From: Gryganskiella cystojenkinii
Lineage: Eukaryota; Mortierellomycota; Mortierellomycetes; Mortierellales; Mortierellaceae
Direction: 5' to 3'
Length of the DNA stretch: 38,351 nucleotides
Assembly: GCA_015852425.1 (NCBI GenBank)
Contig: JAAAIG010000266.1
Location: 1 to 38,351 of the forward strand
Position numbers and translations under genes: made by a program. The first letter of the stretch is position 1; each line of letters opens with the position of its first letter. Shown here piece by piece: positions 22,733-32,883 of the stretch. The notes beneath the pieces are model-generated. The model was not told where the DNA came from. It saw only the letters and a list, made by a program, of their open reading frames with translations, and did not search any database.

Positions 22733-24967
22733 TTAAAGGCTGGACAAGAGGCCCTTGGGGATCTTGACCTTGAAGCTCAGAAGCATCTGTCCATAGGATT
22801 TACCCTGACGGTCCAAGTTCAGCGAACTCAATCCACCACCACCTAAACTACGGGTCAGCACAAAGTTCAGTCCTTGAATTCCCGGAAGCTCATACCGAGC
22901 GACCTCACCCTGAGCCAAATGACTCATGTACTCCTTCACGGATTGCGACGTCAGTTGTTGGTTAATGTATGGGTAAAACTTTGGATCTCTTGCAATCACC
23001 CCGACATTGGCCGTGTCTCCTTTGTCACCACTGCGAGCATAGGCGATACGGATCAAGGGGACCAAAACCGTCTCTTCCTTGGCGTTGTCAGAGGGAAGAG
23101 GCGCTGCCGGTAACGAGGGAGGGAACTCGTTCTGGGCGTTACTTGGTCCCGTAAAAGGAATTGTCATTTGAATCTGGCTGTCACCAGAACCGATGATCAG
23201 CTGAGCAGGAACGGCCTCCTTGGGAGCCAAGATCGAGTAATGGGTCATGTTGGGGCTAGGATGAGGACGACCGGCTCCACCTCCAGTGATTCCGGGTGCG
23301 TTTCCGGTAGCGCTGGGAGCCAATTCGACACCCAAGAGCAGCAATCCGTGCTTTTCTGGATGGACGGCGGTGATTCTGCAGCAGACCTCGCGAGCATCCT
23401 GAGCAGTCGAATGGGGTCTGCCCAATATCAAGAGAAATAAGAGAGCGGTTTCGTTGTCAGATATACCGAGCGTTATGTGTGTGTGTGACGCGCAAGACAT
23501 GATCGTTCAAGGTTAATCATTGGGCCTACCCATAGGTCGACTCGGCTCCGAGAGCCTCGACGCGGACAGCCGTGAAATCCTCGATACCGAATTTCTCCAA
23601 GTTCTTGCGACCACGCTTGACGACAGCTTCACCAACAGCCAGAGCCTTGACATAGGAAATGGAGCATATGGTCTGAATTAGTGTATATTTTCCACAAGTT
23701 ATTAAAAAGAGAAAGCTCGAGAATCTGGTACTCACCTTGCGTCTAGCATCAATGCCTCCGATCCAGAGATCCGCCGTGATCTTGTACCCCTTCACATAGA
23801 TACCGGAGCACTTGAGGTAAGGTGTTGGCGGTCGTCCCTTCGCACCCGTGACCAGGACACGGTCCTTACCGACCTGCGTCAACTTGACATTACGAAGATC
23901 CAGAATCACATCGGGAAGGATATAGGAGCCAGGGTCCAAGACCTCATAGACCAGTTGTTCACCGACAGTCGCAACCGTGACCAATCCACCAGTCTCTGCG
24001 GGCTTGGTCACCGTGAAATCGCCATTAGCCTGACACTCGACTACGGGGAAACCCATGTTGGACCATCCACCATGAGGCGAGTTGGCGCTGAGTTCCCAGT
24101 CTGTAAAGTTACCTCCAGTCGTATGACAACCACACTCGATAATATGACCCGCCAAAGAAGCACTAGCCATCTGATCCCAATCCTTGTTCGGGTTCCACTT
24201 GTACTCGTGCAACAGAGGTCCCAGAACAAGAGCACTGTCGACGACACGTCCAGTCACCACGATCGTGGCGCCAGCATCCAGCGCCTTTGCAATCGGAACG
24301 GCACCGAGATAGGCGTTCAAGGAGAGCTTCTTCTTTTCCTCGGCCGGGTAACGATCGACCTCTTCCTTGTTTCCAGTGATATAGTTGAAAGGCAAGAGTT
24401 CACCCTTGGCATTCATCTCCTCGGCTCTGTGGAACAGATCATCACCAGTTACGGCTGCAACCTTGAGTCCCTCGATCCCATTCTCCTTGGCAATGGTCTC
24501 GATCGCTTCCTTGAGCGCCAAAGGGTCAAGACCTCCCGCATTCGTGATGACCTTGGTACCATTCGCGACAATGTCCTCGATCAGTCGCTTCCAGACAAAT
24601 GTGATGAAATCGCCGACATAGCCTCCGGGACCAGCACGGCTGGGTTTTTTGGAATCCTCGCCGGATTTACGGTGACGGGCCAACAGACCCATGGTGACCT
24701 CTGTTTGAACACACACATACACATACACACACAAAGCGTAGATCAGTGAGAAACAGGTGAGTACAAAGTTGTTCTCCCAGCCGAGTCTGCAAGCGATCCC
24801 TGTGTGAACCGAGGCGAAAGAGTGACAATCGTCTTACCGGCCAGGTAGTCGGCAACGAGATAGTCGAGGTTCTTGCCCTCTAGAGTGACCAGTTGTTCGG
24901 CAGCCGAGACAGAGTCACCCCAGAAGGCACTGTAGCATCCGATGCGGACTGTCTTTTCAGGAGTCAT
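22733..24967 (-). CDS. AtuA-family (DUF1446) protein, acyclic terpene utilisation type
   Basis: Family members occur in bacterial acyclic-terpene (citronellol/geraniol) catabolism clusters; the exact reaction is not established, so none is assigned. Four exons: 24838-24967, 23736-24700, 23530-23645 and 22733-23417, 631 residues. The start [13 protein letters not shown] is typical of the family. The main domain has [51 protein letters not shown] and [13 protein letters not shown]. The C-terminal AtuA-like domain reads [18 protein letters not shown], then a glycine loop [18 protein letters not shown]. Phases close at all three junctions. The third exon could also start 30 bases earlier in frame. 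Length fits the family, and the introns show that it is a nuclear gene, not contamination. Confidence 0.9.
24710..24734. repeat. CA microsatellite in AtuA-like intron 1
   Basis: A short imperfect CA/TA dinucleotide tract lies inside the first intron (24701-24837). Confidence 0.6.
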
Positions 24968-25730
24968 AGCTGTGTTGTTGTAAAGAAGAAGAGAGAAGAG
25001 ACAAGAGTGAAAGTAGGGCTGAGGACAAATGAATTAATTGAATGAAAAGAAGGAAGGAAAAAGTGGAAGTGAGCCGGATGGGTTGGTTTTTTTTTATAGC
25101 CGAGGAAGGGGAGAAATGAAGTACGAATGAGGGGGATTAAAACAATGGTCCGTGGGGGATTACAAAAAAAAAAAAAAAAAAACCTGCAGGGATGAGATTG
25201 AAAAGCGAACGCGTCCAAAGCGAACAGTCGGAGAAGACACGAAGTGAACATGTTGGCTCTGAACCTTCTTTTCTCACTTTTTCCCGTCACTTAAGTGACA
25301 CGGGCAAAAGCAGTCACATTTTTCATGTGGATGGCCATTCTTTCATTGCTTCGCTTCCTTCTTTTACCATGGCACCATTCATCCGCCAGTGCTTATTTCT
25401 TTAGCCAGTACTATTTCTCTCCTTCATTGCTCTCTCTCTTTCTCTCTCTCTCCATTTCAATATGCTGTCTTCTCAAAGTGCAGTTGTTTTTGAGTGGATT
25501 GGACTACTTATTTTTAATTGTTTACGCTTCTATCCGTGTCTGTGAGGGTGGGGTGAACAGCTCCTAGGTGTACATCCATGCGGGTGCGGACTTTCAGCCA
25601 CTGTCCAGAAGCCCTCTGATCCTGGAAATGCTCACTGTCGCTCGCCTGATGCCTCACAGATGCAGGCAGAGAGAGAAGTCTTTTTTTCATGTCGCGTTAT
25701 TGGCGTAATGGATTGTTTTTTTTTTTTTTT
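24968..25730. other. upstream region of the AtuA-like gene, running into the gap
   Basis: The region contains purine-rich leader sequence next to the ATG, a run of 19 A near 25162-25181, TC-rich tracts at 25430-25455 and a T run ending at the gap. I see no gene. The open frames on either strand are homopolymer-driven. Confidence 0.5.
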
Positions 25731-25809
25731 NNNNNNNNNNNNNNNNNNNNNNNNNNNNNNNNNNNNNNNNNNNNNNNNNNNNNNNNNNNNNNNNNNNNNN
25801 NNNNNNNNN
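25731..25809. other. assembly gap (79 N)
   Basis: A run of N directly follows 16 T, so the gap probably reflects a failed homopolymer. The 5' part of the following gene may lie in it. Confidence 0.99.
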
Positions 25810-25838
25810 CTATGACCTGCGGTGCATTATTGTTTTAG

Positions 25839-27149
25839 AATGGATTCTTTCAAGGAATACGCAACGAGGGACACTCACGATCACCCAGACTTTGTACAGT
25901 TGCTTTATCGGTTATATCGGTCGATCGGCAACGCTCAAATGGAGTCGCGTCAGCCGCTCATTTCAAGCCCGACATAGGACAGTGCCGCGCGGAGTACGAT
26001 GATATCATATTACAAGGGTCCATAAGCGTGACACGCAAAACGGTTATCACTGTCATGAGCAAATCGATACAGGTTCACGGTGCAACAATATGACATGGTG
26101 TAAATGTGCCGGTGCATATGCGATCTGAAATGCGCTCTAACCAGCGACCGGTTCATTGATTATTAGTGGGGAGAAGGCGTTGGTAGCCTCGAAGATCATG
26201 CGGCCACGACAGTCGGCCGAGTATAGTCAAGTGAGCGAGTGCGGACGAAAAGTTGATTGCCTCTTCATGTATGAAGGTTTGGAGATCTCAAACATCGAGT
26301 TTAAGAGGCCAGGTAGCACCGAGCGAGTTCTTTCCCTCCAAAATTGTAAAAACGTCAGATTGGCCAGATGCACACAAGAGGCGCATGTTGCTCTCGGTGT
26401 CGAGAATGCTTCAGTTATGATGGCTGATGTCGCAGGTATATGAATTGTCCTACGGAAGGGGGTATTGTCGTCTGCTGTGAGATCGTGTGATTGAACGTTT
26501 TGTTATTTCTGACACTCTAACTAGGATTTATTGGGATCTTTTATCAAGTCACGTCCATGGGCGACATCGCGATTGCAGGTGAGACGACCTCCACCATGGT
26601 CCATCTACCTCGAAGCGCAGGAGGCCTGGAGACGTTTCTGGAGGACAACTCCCTAGCGATCATATGGAACTTTGTGGTAAGCTCCTTTTCGTTTGCTTTC
26701 ATATATTTTTATTCTTGGTGGACACCACGTCTAATCATGTCTGTCCACCTTTGGTCTTTTAGGCGTATTTGGAGAAGCAAGGTCGAAAGGTGCTGAGAGC
26801 AAAGGAGCGTCATGACGTAACATTAGAGAAGGCCAATCTGGCAAAAAGGCGTCGCAATGTCAAGCGATACAGCCCCCGCAGCCCTGGAGAAAAAGTTCAG
26901 GAACAACGTTATGCTCACCCCTTCAAAAAAGAGGACTTGGACTGGCGGAATCAAAATACAGATCTCGTCGGACCCGCTACAGGATTCCCGAACCCGCTCA
27001 TCGCCGTCATCGCCAACAGAGGAGCTGATGAAGCGGACTCAACTTTGATTTTTTTTTTTTTTTTTTTTGTCAATTTTCATTTCGCACGCCTTCTCTCTTA
27101 TCTGTGCTCCTCCAGGCAAGAAGAAACCGTCCACCAACAGCGAACTTAA
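25839..27149 (+). CDS. lineage-specific protein with D...EFK nuclease-like motif, 5' partial
   Basis: I cannot name it. Four exons join in phase: 25839-26079, 26145-26435, 26525-26676 and 26763 onward. The middle reads GRKVDCLFMYEGLE, then SNIEFKR, then LQNCKNVRLARCTQEAH, and MADVAG-FIGIFYQV follows with LPRSAGGLETFLEDNSLAIIWNF. The D...ExK spacing resembles a PD-(D/E)xK nuclease core, as in some Crinkler-like or restriction-like domains; this is suggestion only. The C-terminal exon is basic and nuclear-like (NLAKRRRNVKRYSPR). The exon runs into 20 T at 27049-27068. Read through, it stops at 27149. A good acceptor at about 27116-27117 would instead give an exon ending KKKPSTNSELKK at 27155, but no intact donor precedes it, so the 3' end may be broken. 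The first exon follows TTTTAG at 25833-25838. Confidence 0.55.
27049..27068 (+). repeat. poly-T tract, 20 bases
   Basis: It is either the pyrimidine tract of a last intron of the upstream gene, or the A-tail (minus strand) of the retroelement fragment that follows. A read-length error here would change the C-terminus of the upstream gene. Confidence 0.7.
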
Positions 27150-27169
27150 AAAGTAATGTTTAATGTGTC

Positions 27170-28192
27170 AGATCTTGTTCCATGCCTTGTCTCCATGTGA
27201 AGTATCTTTAGCTTACTGATCTGATTGCACATGTTTGTGTATCTGTGTGTTTGAAAGAGTGGAGAGAGGAAAGGTGAGTCCTCCTTTCGAGAACAGTCAA
27301 GTAGGCCTTGGGCTGACCGACCAGGAGGAGTAATGGGGTTGCCATCTGCACCTTCTGCGTCCATGTACTTGGTCCTGTTGGTTTTGGTTCTCTTGCGGAC
27401 TCCACGGCGTTTGTTCTCCTGGGGTGTCCCAGTGTCAGCACCAACGGCAAAAATGTCTTTAGCGGTGAGTTCATTGGCCGATGTTTCAGTCGCTTTTTTG
27501 GTCGAGTTTTTGGTTGTAATCGCTTTGTCCGAAGAGAAAGGGGATATGAATGGTAATATCAGAACCCTCGGTGGTCATGGTTATCGGGATCTCTAGATTC
27601 GGTGCCTGTGGTGCAGGAGGATGAAGCACTCGCCAGTCGTCATCTCAAACCCCCGGACCATACGGAAGTACTTTCCGATATCTAGGATCTTGGCTGTATT
27701 TCTCATAAAGGGTGTTGAACTGCTCGAGAGCGAGTGAAGTCTCTGGGGACATATCGCAGGTTGAGTTTGGTAACAAGGGTGTTGTTAGGCGTAGGCGCAG
27801 GGATGCACGGTAGGATAGTGCGTTTCTGAATTTTGATGCCTTCGGTCAGAGACCATCTCCTCTTTCCCAAGACGTAAATCGTTGGGTTTTATACGCTGCA
27901 TCAAGAATGGGATCGCAAAAGTGATGGACCCTTCATTGAGAGACCGAACATGCAGCTTCAAATGTGCTGCATGTTGACGTTTGAAAATGGTTTTGTATCT
28001 CGCTGTCCATTCAGGTGGACAAGAAGTGGGTTCAGGCGTCGATTTGTTTTTGGCTGCATTGGCAAACGAGCCTCGAGTTTGCGTTCCAATAGCATTGCTG
28101 CTGCCAGGAGGGGCGCCTTTGCCTGCGACTTCAGTAGCTGAGACGTTCATGGGAGAGAAGTTTCCTCTGTACGGCATGGCTTTTCCTATGAA
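27170..28192 (-). mobile_element. degenerate retroelement ORF1-like fragment
   Basis: On the minus strand a frame starts near 28150 (MNVSATEVAGKGAPPG) and continues with SFANAAKNKSTPEPTS and RYKTIFKRQHAAHLKLHVRS. After several stops and frame changes, related coding-like sequence goes on (TAKDIFAVGADTGTPQENK and KRRGVRKRTKTNRT). The first 150 bases recur at 32543-32700 on the opposite strand, so this is a dispersed family. It looks like the first ORF (gag-like) of a poly(A) retrotransposon, but I see no reverse transcriptase belonging to it here. It abuts the Ty3/gypsy fragment at about 28193. Confidence 0.5.
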
Positions 28193-28195
28193 ATT

Positions 28196-29335
28196 CCTAC
28201 AACAGATCGCCCAAAATACGCCTCATTCCTCTCTGAAAGAGACTGGACAGCGGTTTCAACTCGAATGGAGTTTTTTTGAACATGTACTGTTTGCCTTTGT
28301 GCATAAACACTGTCAGCTTTTGATTTCTCAAGCGATTAGGTAGTCTGCGATAAGCTTGGCGTAAATCGATCGTCGTAAAGATCGCATTGACATCTGCAAA
28401 TTTCATAATATCTGCTATGAGTGGAACGGGAGAACTGTTGTTGGGCAAGAGCGCGTTAAGCAGGCGCCAACATACACACGATATAATGTCTTTTTACCGT
28501 TCGCGTCCTTCTTCGCGCCCAAAGTCAAAGAGGTATTGAAGGCGTTGCCGGGAAGTACAAAGGTGATCACATCGTCCTCTAGCCATTCTTCACAGCATCA
28601 TCGAGTACCGGCCGTTGTGTGAGAGCAAAAACGCGCGATGGTTTAATAACTGCACCCCGTCGGGTACCTTCGGATAGCCTTTCATCTCTGACGCTGGGCA
28701 AGGACTTGATTTCGGAATATGTGCATTCTCTTCGAGCCCTTCCTTAATCTCACTCATGAAATTCTCTTTTCTTTGACAAACTTTTCTGTCTTTTCGACAT
28801 CAGGCTGCGTAAGAGGTTTAAGGGTCGATCTCTCATCCTCCTTGGGAGCAGGAGTCGGTCCCGGTGACAAAATCCGGATCCGGCAATCCCATCATGGAGT
28901 CCCAGACGTGCAAACAAGTCCATGCCGATAACAAAATCATGGTCCTGTTCGAGCACTTCAGATGGTGTTGAGACCTGAACCTTTCTGTGTTGAATATGGG
29001 ATTTTCACCATTGTAACTTATTAAGGATTTCATCTTGTTGTATTTGTCCTTAAACGCGGTACCTGTTAGACATGAGGGTAGACGAGGCATATAGGTACTT
29101 GGTATAGAATGTACTGTGCGAGGATTTTCTCTGGCATACCTACCTTTCGTTTTTAAAAACATTCAGACATCCTACTTTCTTCGGTGCTTCACGACGACCT
29201 CATCCTCAGATGACTCTTCCTCCTCGGACTCCACTTCTTTGTAGGCCCTGATCTTGTCCTGTTCGTATCCTCTGGCCTTGAGCATGAGCATCTCTGCTCA
29301 GTTGATAATCGTAGCAGAGTTATCCTTAAAGGCAT
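28196..29335 (-). mobile_element. truncated, decayed Ty3/gypsy retrotransposon (gag end, protease, RT start)
   Basis: Read on the minus strand, pieces of one pol polyprotein appear in order but in different frames: a gag-end acidic tract (EEESSEDEVVVKHRRK), a protease segment (DHDFVIGMDLFARLGLHDG), a linker with the pre-RT part (EDDVITFVLPGNAFNTSLTL), and RT motifs (FTTIDLRQAYRRLP, KQYMFKKTPFELKPL, FQRGMRRILGDL). The RT stops just before the YVDD catalytic motif would appear, at about 28196, where the ORF1-like element begins. Stops and frameshifts make it non-functional. No LTR was recognised at either side. Confidence 0.8.
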
Positions 29336-29754
29336 ACCCAGACCCTTGGTGTTATCCCTTTCTTTCCCCGCCCTTGCTGTTCCAACGCTTTCCCAGTCTT
29401 CGCTCTTCCCTGCCCTTTACTTTCCTTCCCCTTCCCCTCCTTTCTTTCCCCGACCTCGCTTTTCCCCGCTCTTCCTTCGTTTGCTCCTGCATCTCTAGAT
29501 CTTTTGGTGTCCGTCCCATTTTCTCTCCATGTACCCCTTGGTCTATGTTTGACATGCCACATCTAACCTTGTTTTCAGCCTTAATCCTTTTCCTTTTCTC
29601 GTCCCTTGATCTTTCCTGGCAACCATCAATCTTTTCTGTAGCGCATTGTCCTTTTTACACTCTTCCTCATCTTGTTCCTCACCCTTCTCTTCTAAGCTTG
29701 CGACCATTCCCTTTCTCAATCTAACCTCACATTCCACACCTGTCCTTTACAAAA
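29336..29754 (+). promoter_or_regulatory. pyrimidine-rich upstream region of the secreted-peptide gene
   Basis: The + strand is almost purely C/T for 400 bases. It contains CCCTTGATCTTTCCTGGCA at 29603-29621, which matches 17 of 19 bases at 4769-4787. The open frames here on both strands are composition artefacts. Confidence 0.4.
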
Positions 29755-30043
29755 ATGCAGATCCGATATTTGTTTATTGCCTTCGTCATTATGAGTTTGA
29801 CAGCCGCTATCCCTCTGTAAATATTGATCGACAAAACGCTATCTAATAACTGAATCGTACATCGGAGACCGATTATGGAACAGCATTCCAGGCCAAGAGA
29901 CAATTACAACTATTATATACAACTGCAACAACCCCAATTTTGATGTCGTTGCCATCAACAGAGATGGACACTTGGTTGAGCGGACCACTTACATGTTTTC
30001 TTCCTGTCACTTGGTATCCTATTTCATCCCCAATAGCGTGTAA
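29755..30043 (+). CDS. predicted small secreted peptide at head of tandem array
   Basis: Exon 1 (29755-29816) encodes a clear signal peptide (MQIRYLFIAFVIMSLTAAIP) after AAAA-ATG. The donor GTAAAT interrupts what would otherwise be a stop after 21 codons. A TCTAATAAC branch site and the acceptor AACAG at 29879-29883 lead to exon 2 (29884-30043), in phase, giving 73 residues. The mature part would read IPGQETITTIIYNCNN, then AINRDGHLVERTTYMFSSCH and LVSYFIPNSV, with two cysteines. I do not recognise it. The second half of exon 2 is the first unit of the array that follows. A longer spliced product using array units is possible: GTAAGT overlaps the stop at 30041-30043. Its role as an effector or other secreted peptide is unproven. 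Confidence 0.45.
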
Positions 30044-31690
30044 GTCTGATAAACGTCACTAACAACAGCCACCCTGACCAGGCCGCCACTGAGAGAGGTG
30101 GACACTTGTTTGAGCGGACCACTAATATGTTTTCTTCCTGTCACTTGGTATCGTCCTTTCATCCCCAATAGCCTGTAAGCTTGATAAATGTCTCTAACAA
30201 CTGCCACTCTGATCAGGCCGCCACTTAGAGAGGTGGACACTTGGTTAAGCAGATCATTAATATGTTTTCCACGTGTCACATGGTATCGTCATTTCATCCC
30301 GAATAGCGAGTAAGTTGATACACAACAGCAGCCGATTTTATCTGGCTGCCTTCGAGAGAGATGAACACTTGGTTGAGCGGACCACTTATAAGTTTTCTTC
30401 CTGTCACTTGGTATCGTCGTTCTATCCCCAATAGCTTGTAAGTTTGATACAGAGATCTCCCAACAGCTACTCATGGCTGCAATCGATAGAATGGACCCTT
30501 GGTTGAGCGGATAACTGATATGTTTTCTTCCTGTCGGTTTGCATCTCCATTTCATCACCATAGCGAGTAAGTTGATACACAGCTATCAAAACAGGCAGTC
30601 TGATCTGGCTGCCACCCATAGGGATAGCGGATCACTAATATGTTTTCCTCCTGTCACCTGGTATCGTCACTTCATCCCCATTAGGGAGTAAGTTGATACA
30701 CAGCTATCCAAACACCCAGTCTGATCTGACTGCCATCCCTAAGGTTTGACACTTGTCGAGCGGATCACTAATATGTTTTCCTCCTGTCACCTGGTATCGT
30801 CATCCACAATAGGGAGTAAGTTGATAAACAGCTCTTACAGCAATCAGTCTGATCTGGCTGCCTTTGAGAGAGATGGACACCTGTTAGGCGGGCCACTAAT
30901 TTGTCTTCTGCCGTCACTTGGTATCTTCATTTCATCCCCAATAGATCGTAAGTTTGATACACAGCTCTCACCTCAGCCACTCTGATCTGCATGTCACTGA
31001 GAGAAATGAACACATGGTCGGGCGGATCACTAATATATTTTCTTCCTATCGGTGTGCATCGTTTTTTCATACCCAATAGCTTGTAAGTTGATACACAGCT
31101 CTCACATTAGCTACTCATGGCTGCCGTTGATAGAGATGGACATTTTATTGAGCAGATAACTGATTTGATTCCTTCCTGTCATTTGGTATCGTCAATTCAT
31201 CCCCAATAGCTTGTAAGTTAATACACAGCTCTCACAGCAATCAATCGGATCTGGCTGCCATGGAGAGAGAGATGGACACTTGGTTGATTGGATAACTGAT
31301 TTGTTTTCTTCTTGTCAATTGGTGTTATCGCTTCATCCTGAATAGGCCGTAAGTTGATACACAGCTGTCGTAACAACCACTCTGATCTGGCTGCTGTCAA
31401 GAGAGAGATGGACTCCTGGTTGAGCGGACCACTAATATGTTTTCTTCCTGTCACTTGGTGTCGATATTTCAGCCCCAATGGCGGGTAAGTTGATAGACAA
31501 ATCTTACAGTCACTCTGATCTAGCTGCCATAGAGAGGTGGGCACTTGGTTGAGTGGACCACTAATATGTTTTCTTCCTATCGTTTGGTATCGTCAATTCA
31601 TCCCCAATAGAAAGTATGTTGACACAGCTCTCACAACAACCACTCTGATCTGACTGCCGTTGAGATAGATGGACACTTGGTTGAGGGATC
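29940..31690 (+). repeat. tandem array, 14 units of about 131 bp
   Basis: Units were anchored on GAGATGGACACTTGG or variants at 29961, 30093, 30228, 30358, 30487, 30612, 30742, 30870, 31003, 31133, 31269, 31405, 31534 and 31662, so spacing is 125-136. The best conserved parts are TTGAGCGGACCACTAATATG, TTTTCTTCCTGTCACTTGGT, CATCCCCAATAG and GTAAGTTGATACACAGCTCT. Unit 1 is coding sequence of the secreted peptide. Units 2 and 4 still read HLVERTT and FSSCHLVSSF before an in-frame TAG; other units carry small indels and stops. The sixth unit lacks about 14 bases. Each unit contains a donor-like GTAAGT followed about 10 bases later by ACAG, too close to be an intron alone. Confidence 0.9.
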
Positions 31691-32542
31691 ACTAACTCGA
31701 TTTTTGCTGCTGGTTTTTACATTTTTAAGCTAGGTCGGTAGTCTGATGCACACCACTGAACATTGGATATTCGGTGTTGTATTGCGAGGCATGCTTCCTC
31801 GTGTTTCCCATCGACCAAGTGGTCCAATGACGTGACGGCTGGCTAGTACTATAGCATGTAGTATGAGTTTTATCAAGGATCATTCCTTTGAGGTGATCTC
31901 CCTTTAAAATATATTATTTTTGTGTGAAAATTTCAAGGCTGCTCACCAAGGAGACACGAAGGCCTAGGGGATACTTTGCTATGGGCAATTGATGAATAGG
32001 GCTATTCCAAAGCCATGGAGTGGTATTCATAGGAAACCAGCCAAGGATACAGGGACGCCCATAACCGGATGACGTACAATATTTTTAACTTGCTGGTAGT
32101 CAAACCTCGTTACAGTCGTTACAGTGAATGGTCTTCGAGTGAATGTTCGAGCTTGGATGACAGGCGTAAGTGACAGGCCTCGAGAGGATAGCAGAGAGAC
32201 AGACAGAGACAGAGACGGAGACAGAAAGACAGAAAGGAAAGAAGACAGCTGTTTTCCACCCAATCTCCACGCAGCAGTGCAAACTTCACAGACCTTGACG
32301 ATGGCACAGAGAGCGACAACAAAATTCACGATAGAGAAAGAAGGGGCCATAATAGAGGGAAGGAAGACACCAATAAAGGAAAGAGAGAGAGAGGGAAGAG
32401 GGAAGAGTACAAGAGAGAGATAGCGATTGAGAAAGTTAGAGTGAAGCAGAGCCAAAAAGAAAAAAAAAATACGCGTCATTTGCATAGGTAAAAAGTAAAA
32501 ACGCGTGGATGCGCGTGACGGGTCAGCCTAAAGATCTCTCCC
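31691..32542. other. non-coding stretch with weak secreted-protein signal on the minus strand
   Basis: No clear gene. On the minus strand an ATG at 32350 opens MAPSFSIVNFVVALCAIVK, which looks like a signal peptide, and then runs into a TCTC-rich tract. A possible second exon near 32100-32180 reads TYACHPSSNIHSKTIHCNDC before a stop. Phases do not join with any splice pair I could find. It may be a decayed or mis-assembled small cysteine-containing secreted protein gene. Confidence 0.2.
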
Positions 32543-32799
32543 ATGAACCACTCAACTACTGAAGTGGCAGGCGAAGGCGTCCCCCTCCTGGCTCTAGCAA
32601 TGCTAATGGTACTCAAACTCGAGGCTCGTATTCCGATGCAGCCAAAAACAAATCAACCCCAGAACCCACTTCTAGTCCACCTGAATGGACAAAGAGATGC
32701 ACACCTATTTCATGTTCAAGTAGCGCCGCCTGAACTTGATAGGACAATTGGTTTTTGGACTGTGACCCAATAAATCTCTTACAAGCAAAAAAAAAAAAA
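32543..32799 (+). mobile_element. short retroelement copy with poly(A) tail
   Basis: Starting from ATGAAC, about 150 bases match the start of the ORF1-like element at 28150 (minus strand), now out of frame: both read CAAACTCGAGGCTCG and GCAGCCAAAAACAAATC. The rest differs, and it ends in AATAAA (32770-32775) and a run of A from about 32786. This looks like an internally deleted or chimeric copy inserted by poly(A)-dependent retrotransposition. I could not find a target-site duplication. Confidence 0.5.
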
Positions 32800-32858
32800 A
32801 GTTACATGTTATTCTTTTCTATGACGCAGAAGAACATAGTCTTCCTTCTCTATATCCT

Positions 32859-32869
32859 TTTATTTTATT
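32859..32869 (-). terminator. poly(A) signal of the esterase gene
   Basis: Two overlapping AATAAA hexamers on the minus strand, 15-25 bases past the stop at 32884-32886. Confidence 0.45.
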
Positions 32870-32883
32870 TCACGCTCAAGCGA

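Noticed and set aside
23955..24749. 264-codon + strand frame opposite the AtuA-like gene
   Set aside because: An antisense shadow; the minus-strand product has clear family motifs.
27333..27596. Plus-strand frame with a hydrophobic start
   Set aside because: It is the antisense of the ORF1-like retroelement fragment.
29254..29724. 156-codon + strand frame
   Set aside because: It is a composition artefact of a C/T-rich region giving only S, F, P and L, and it partly overlaps the gypsy fragment.
30019..31544. Minus-strand open frames across the tandem array
   Set aside because: They arise because some unit lengths are multiples of three; no start, splice or family support, and the + strand carries the signal-peptide exon.
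29940..31690. CRISPR-like or array of direct repeats with spacers
   Set aside because: The whole 131-bp unit is repeated, including the parts between the best conserved blocks; there are no unique spacers, and the genome is eukaryotic.
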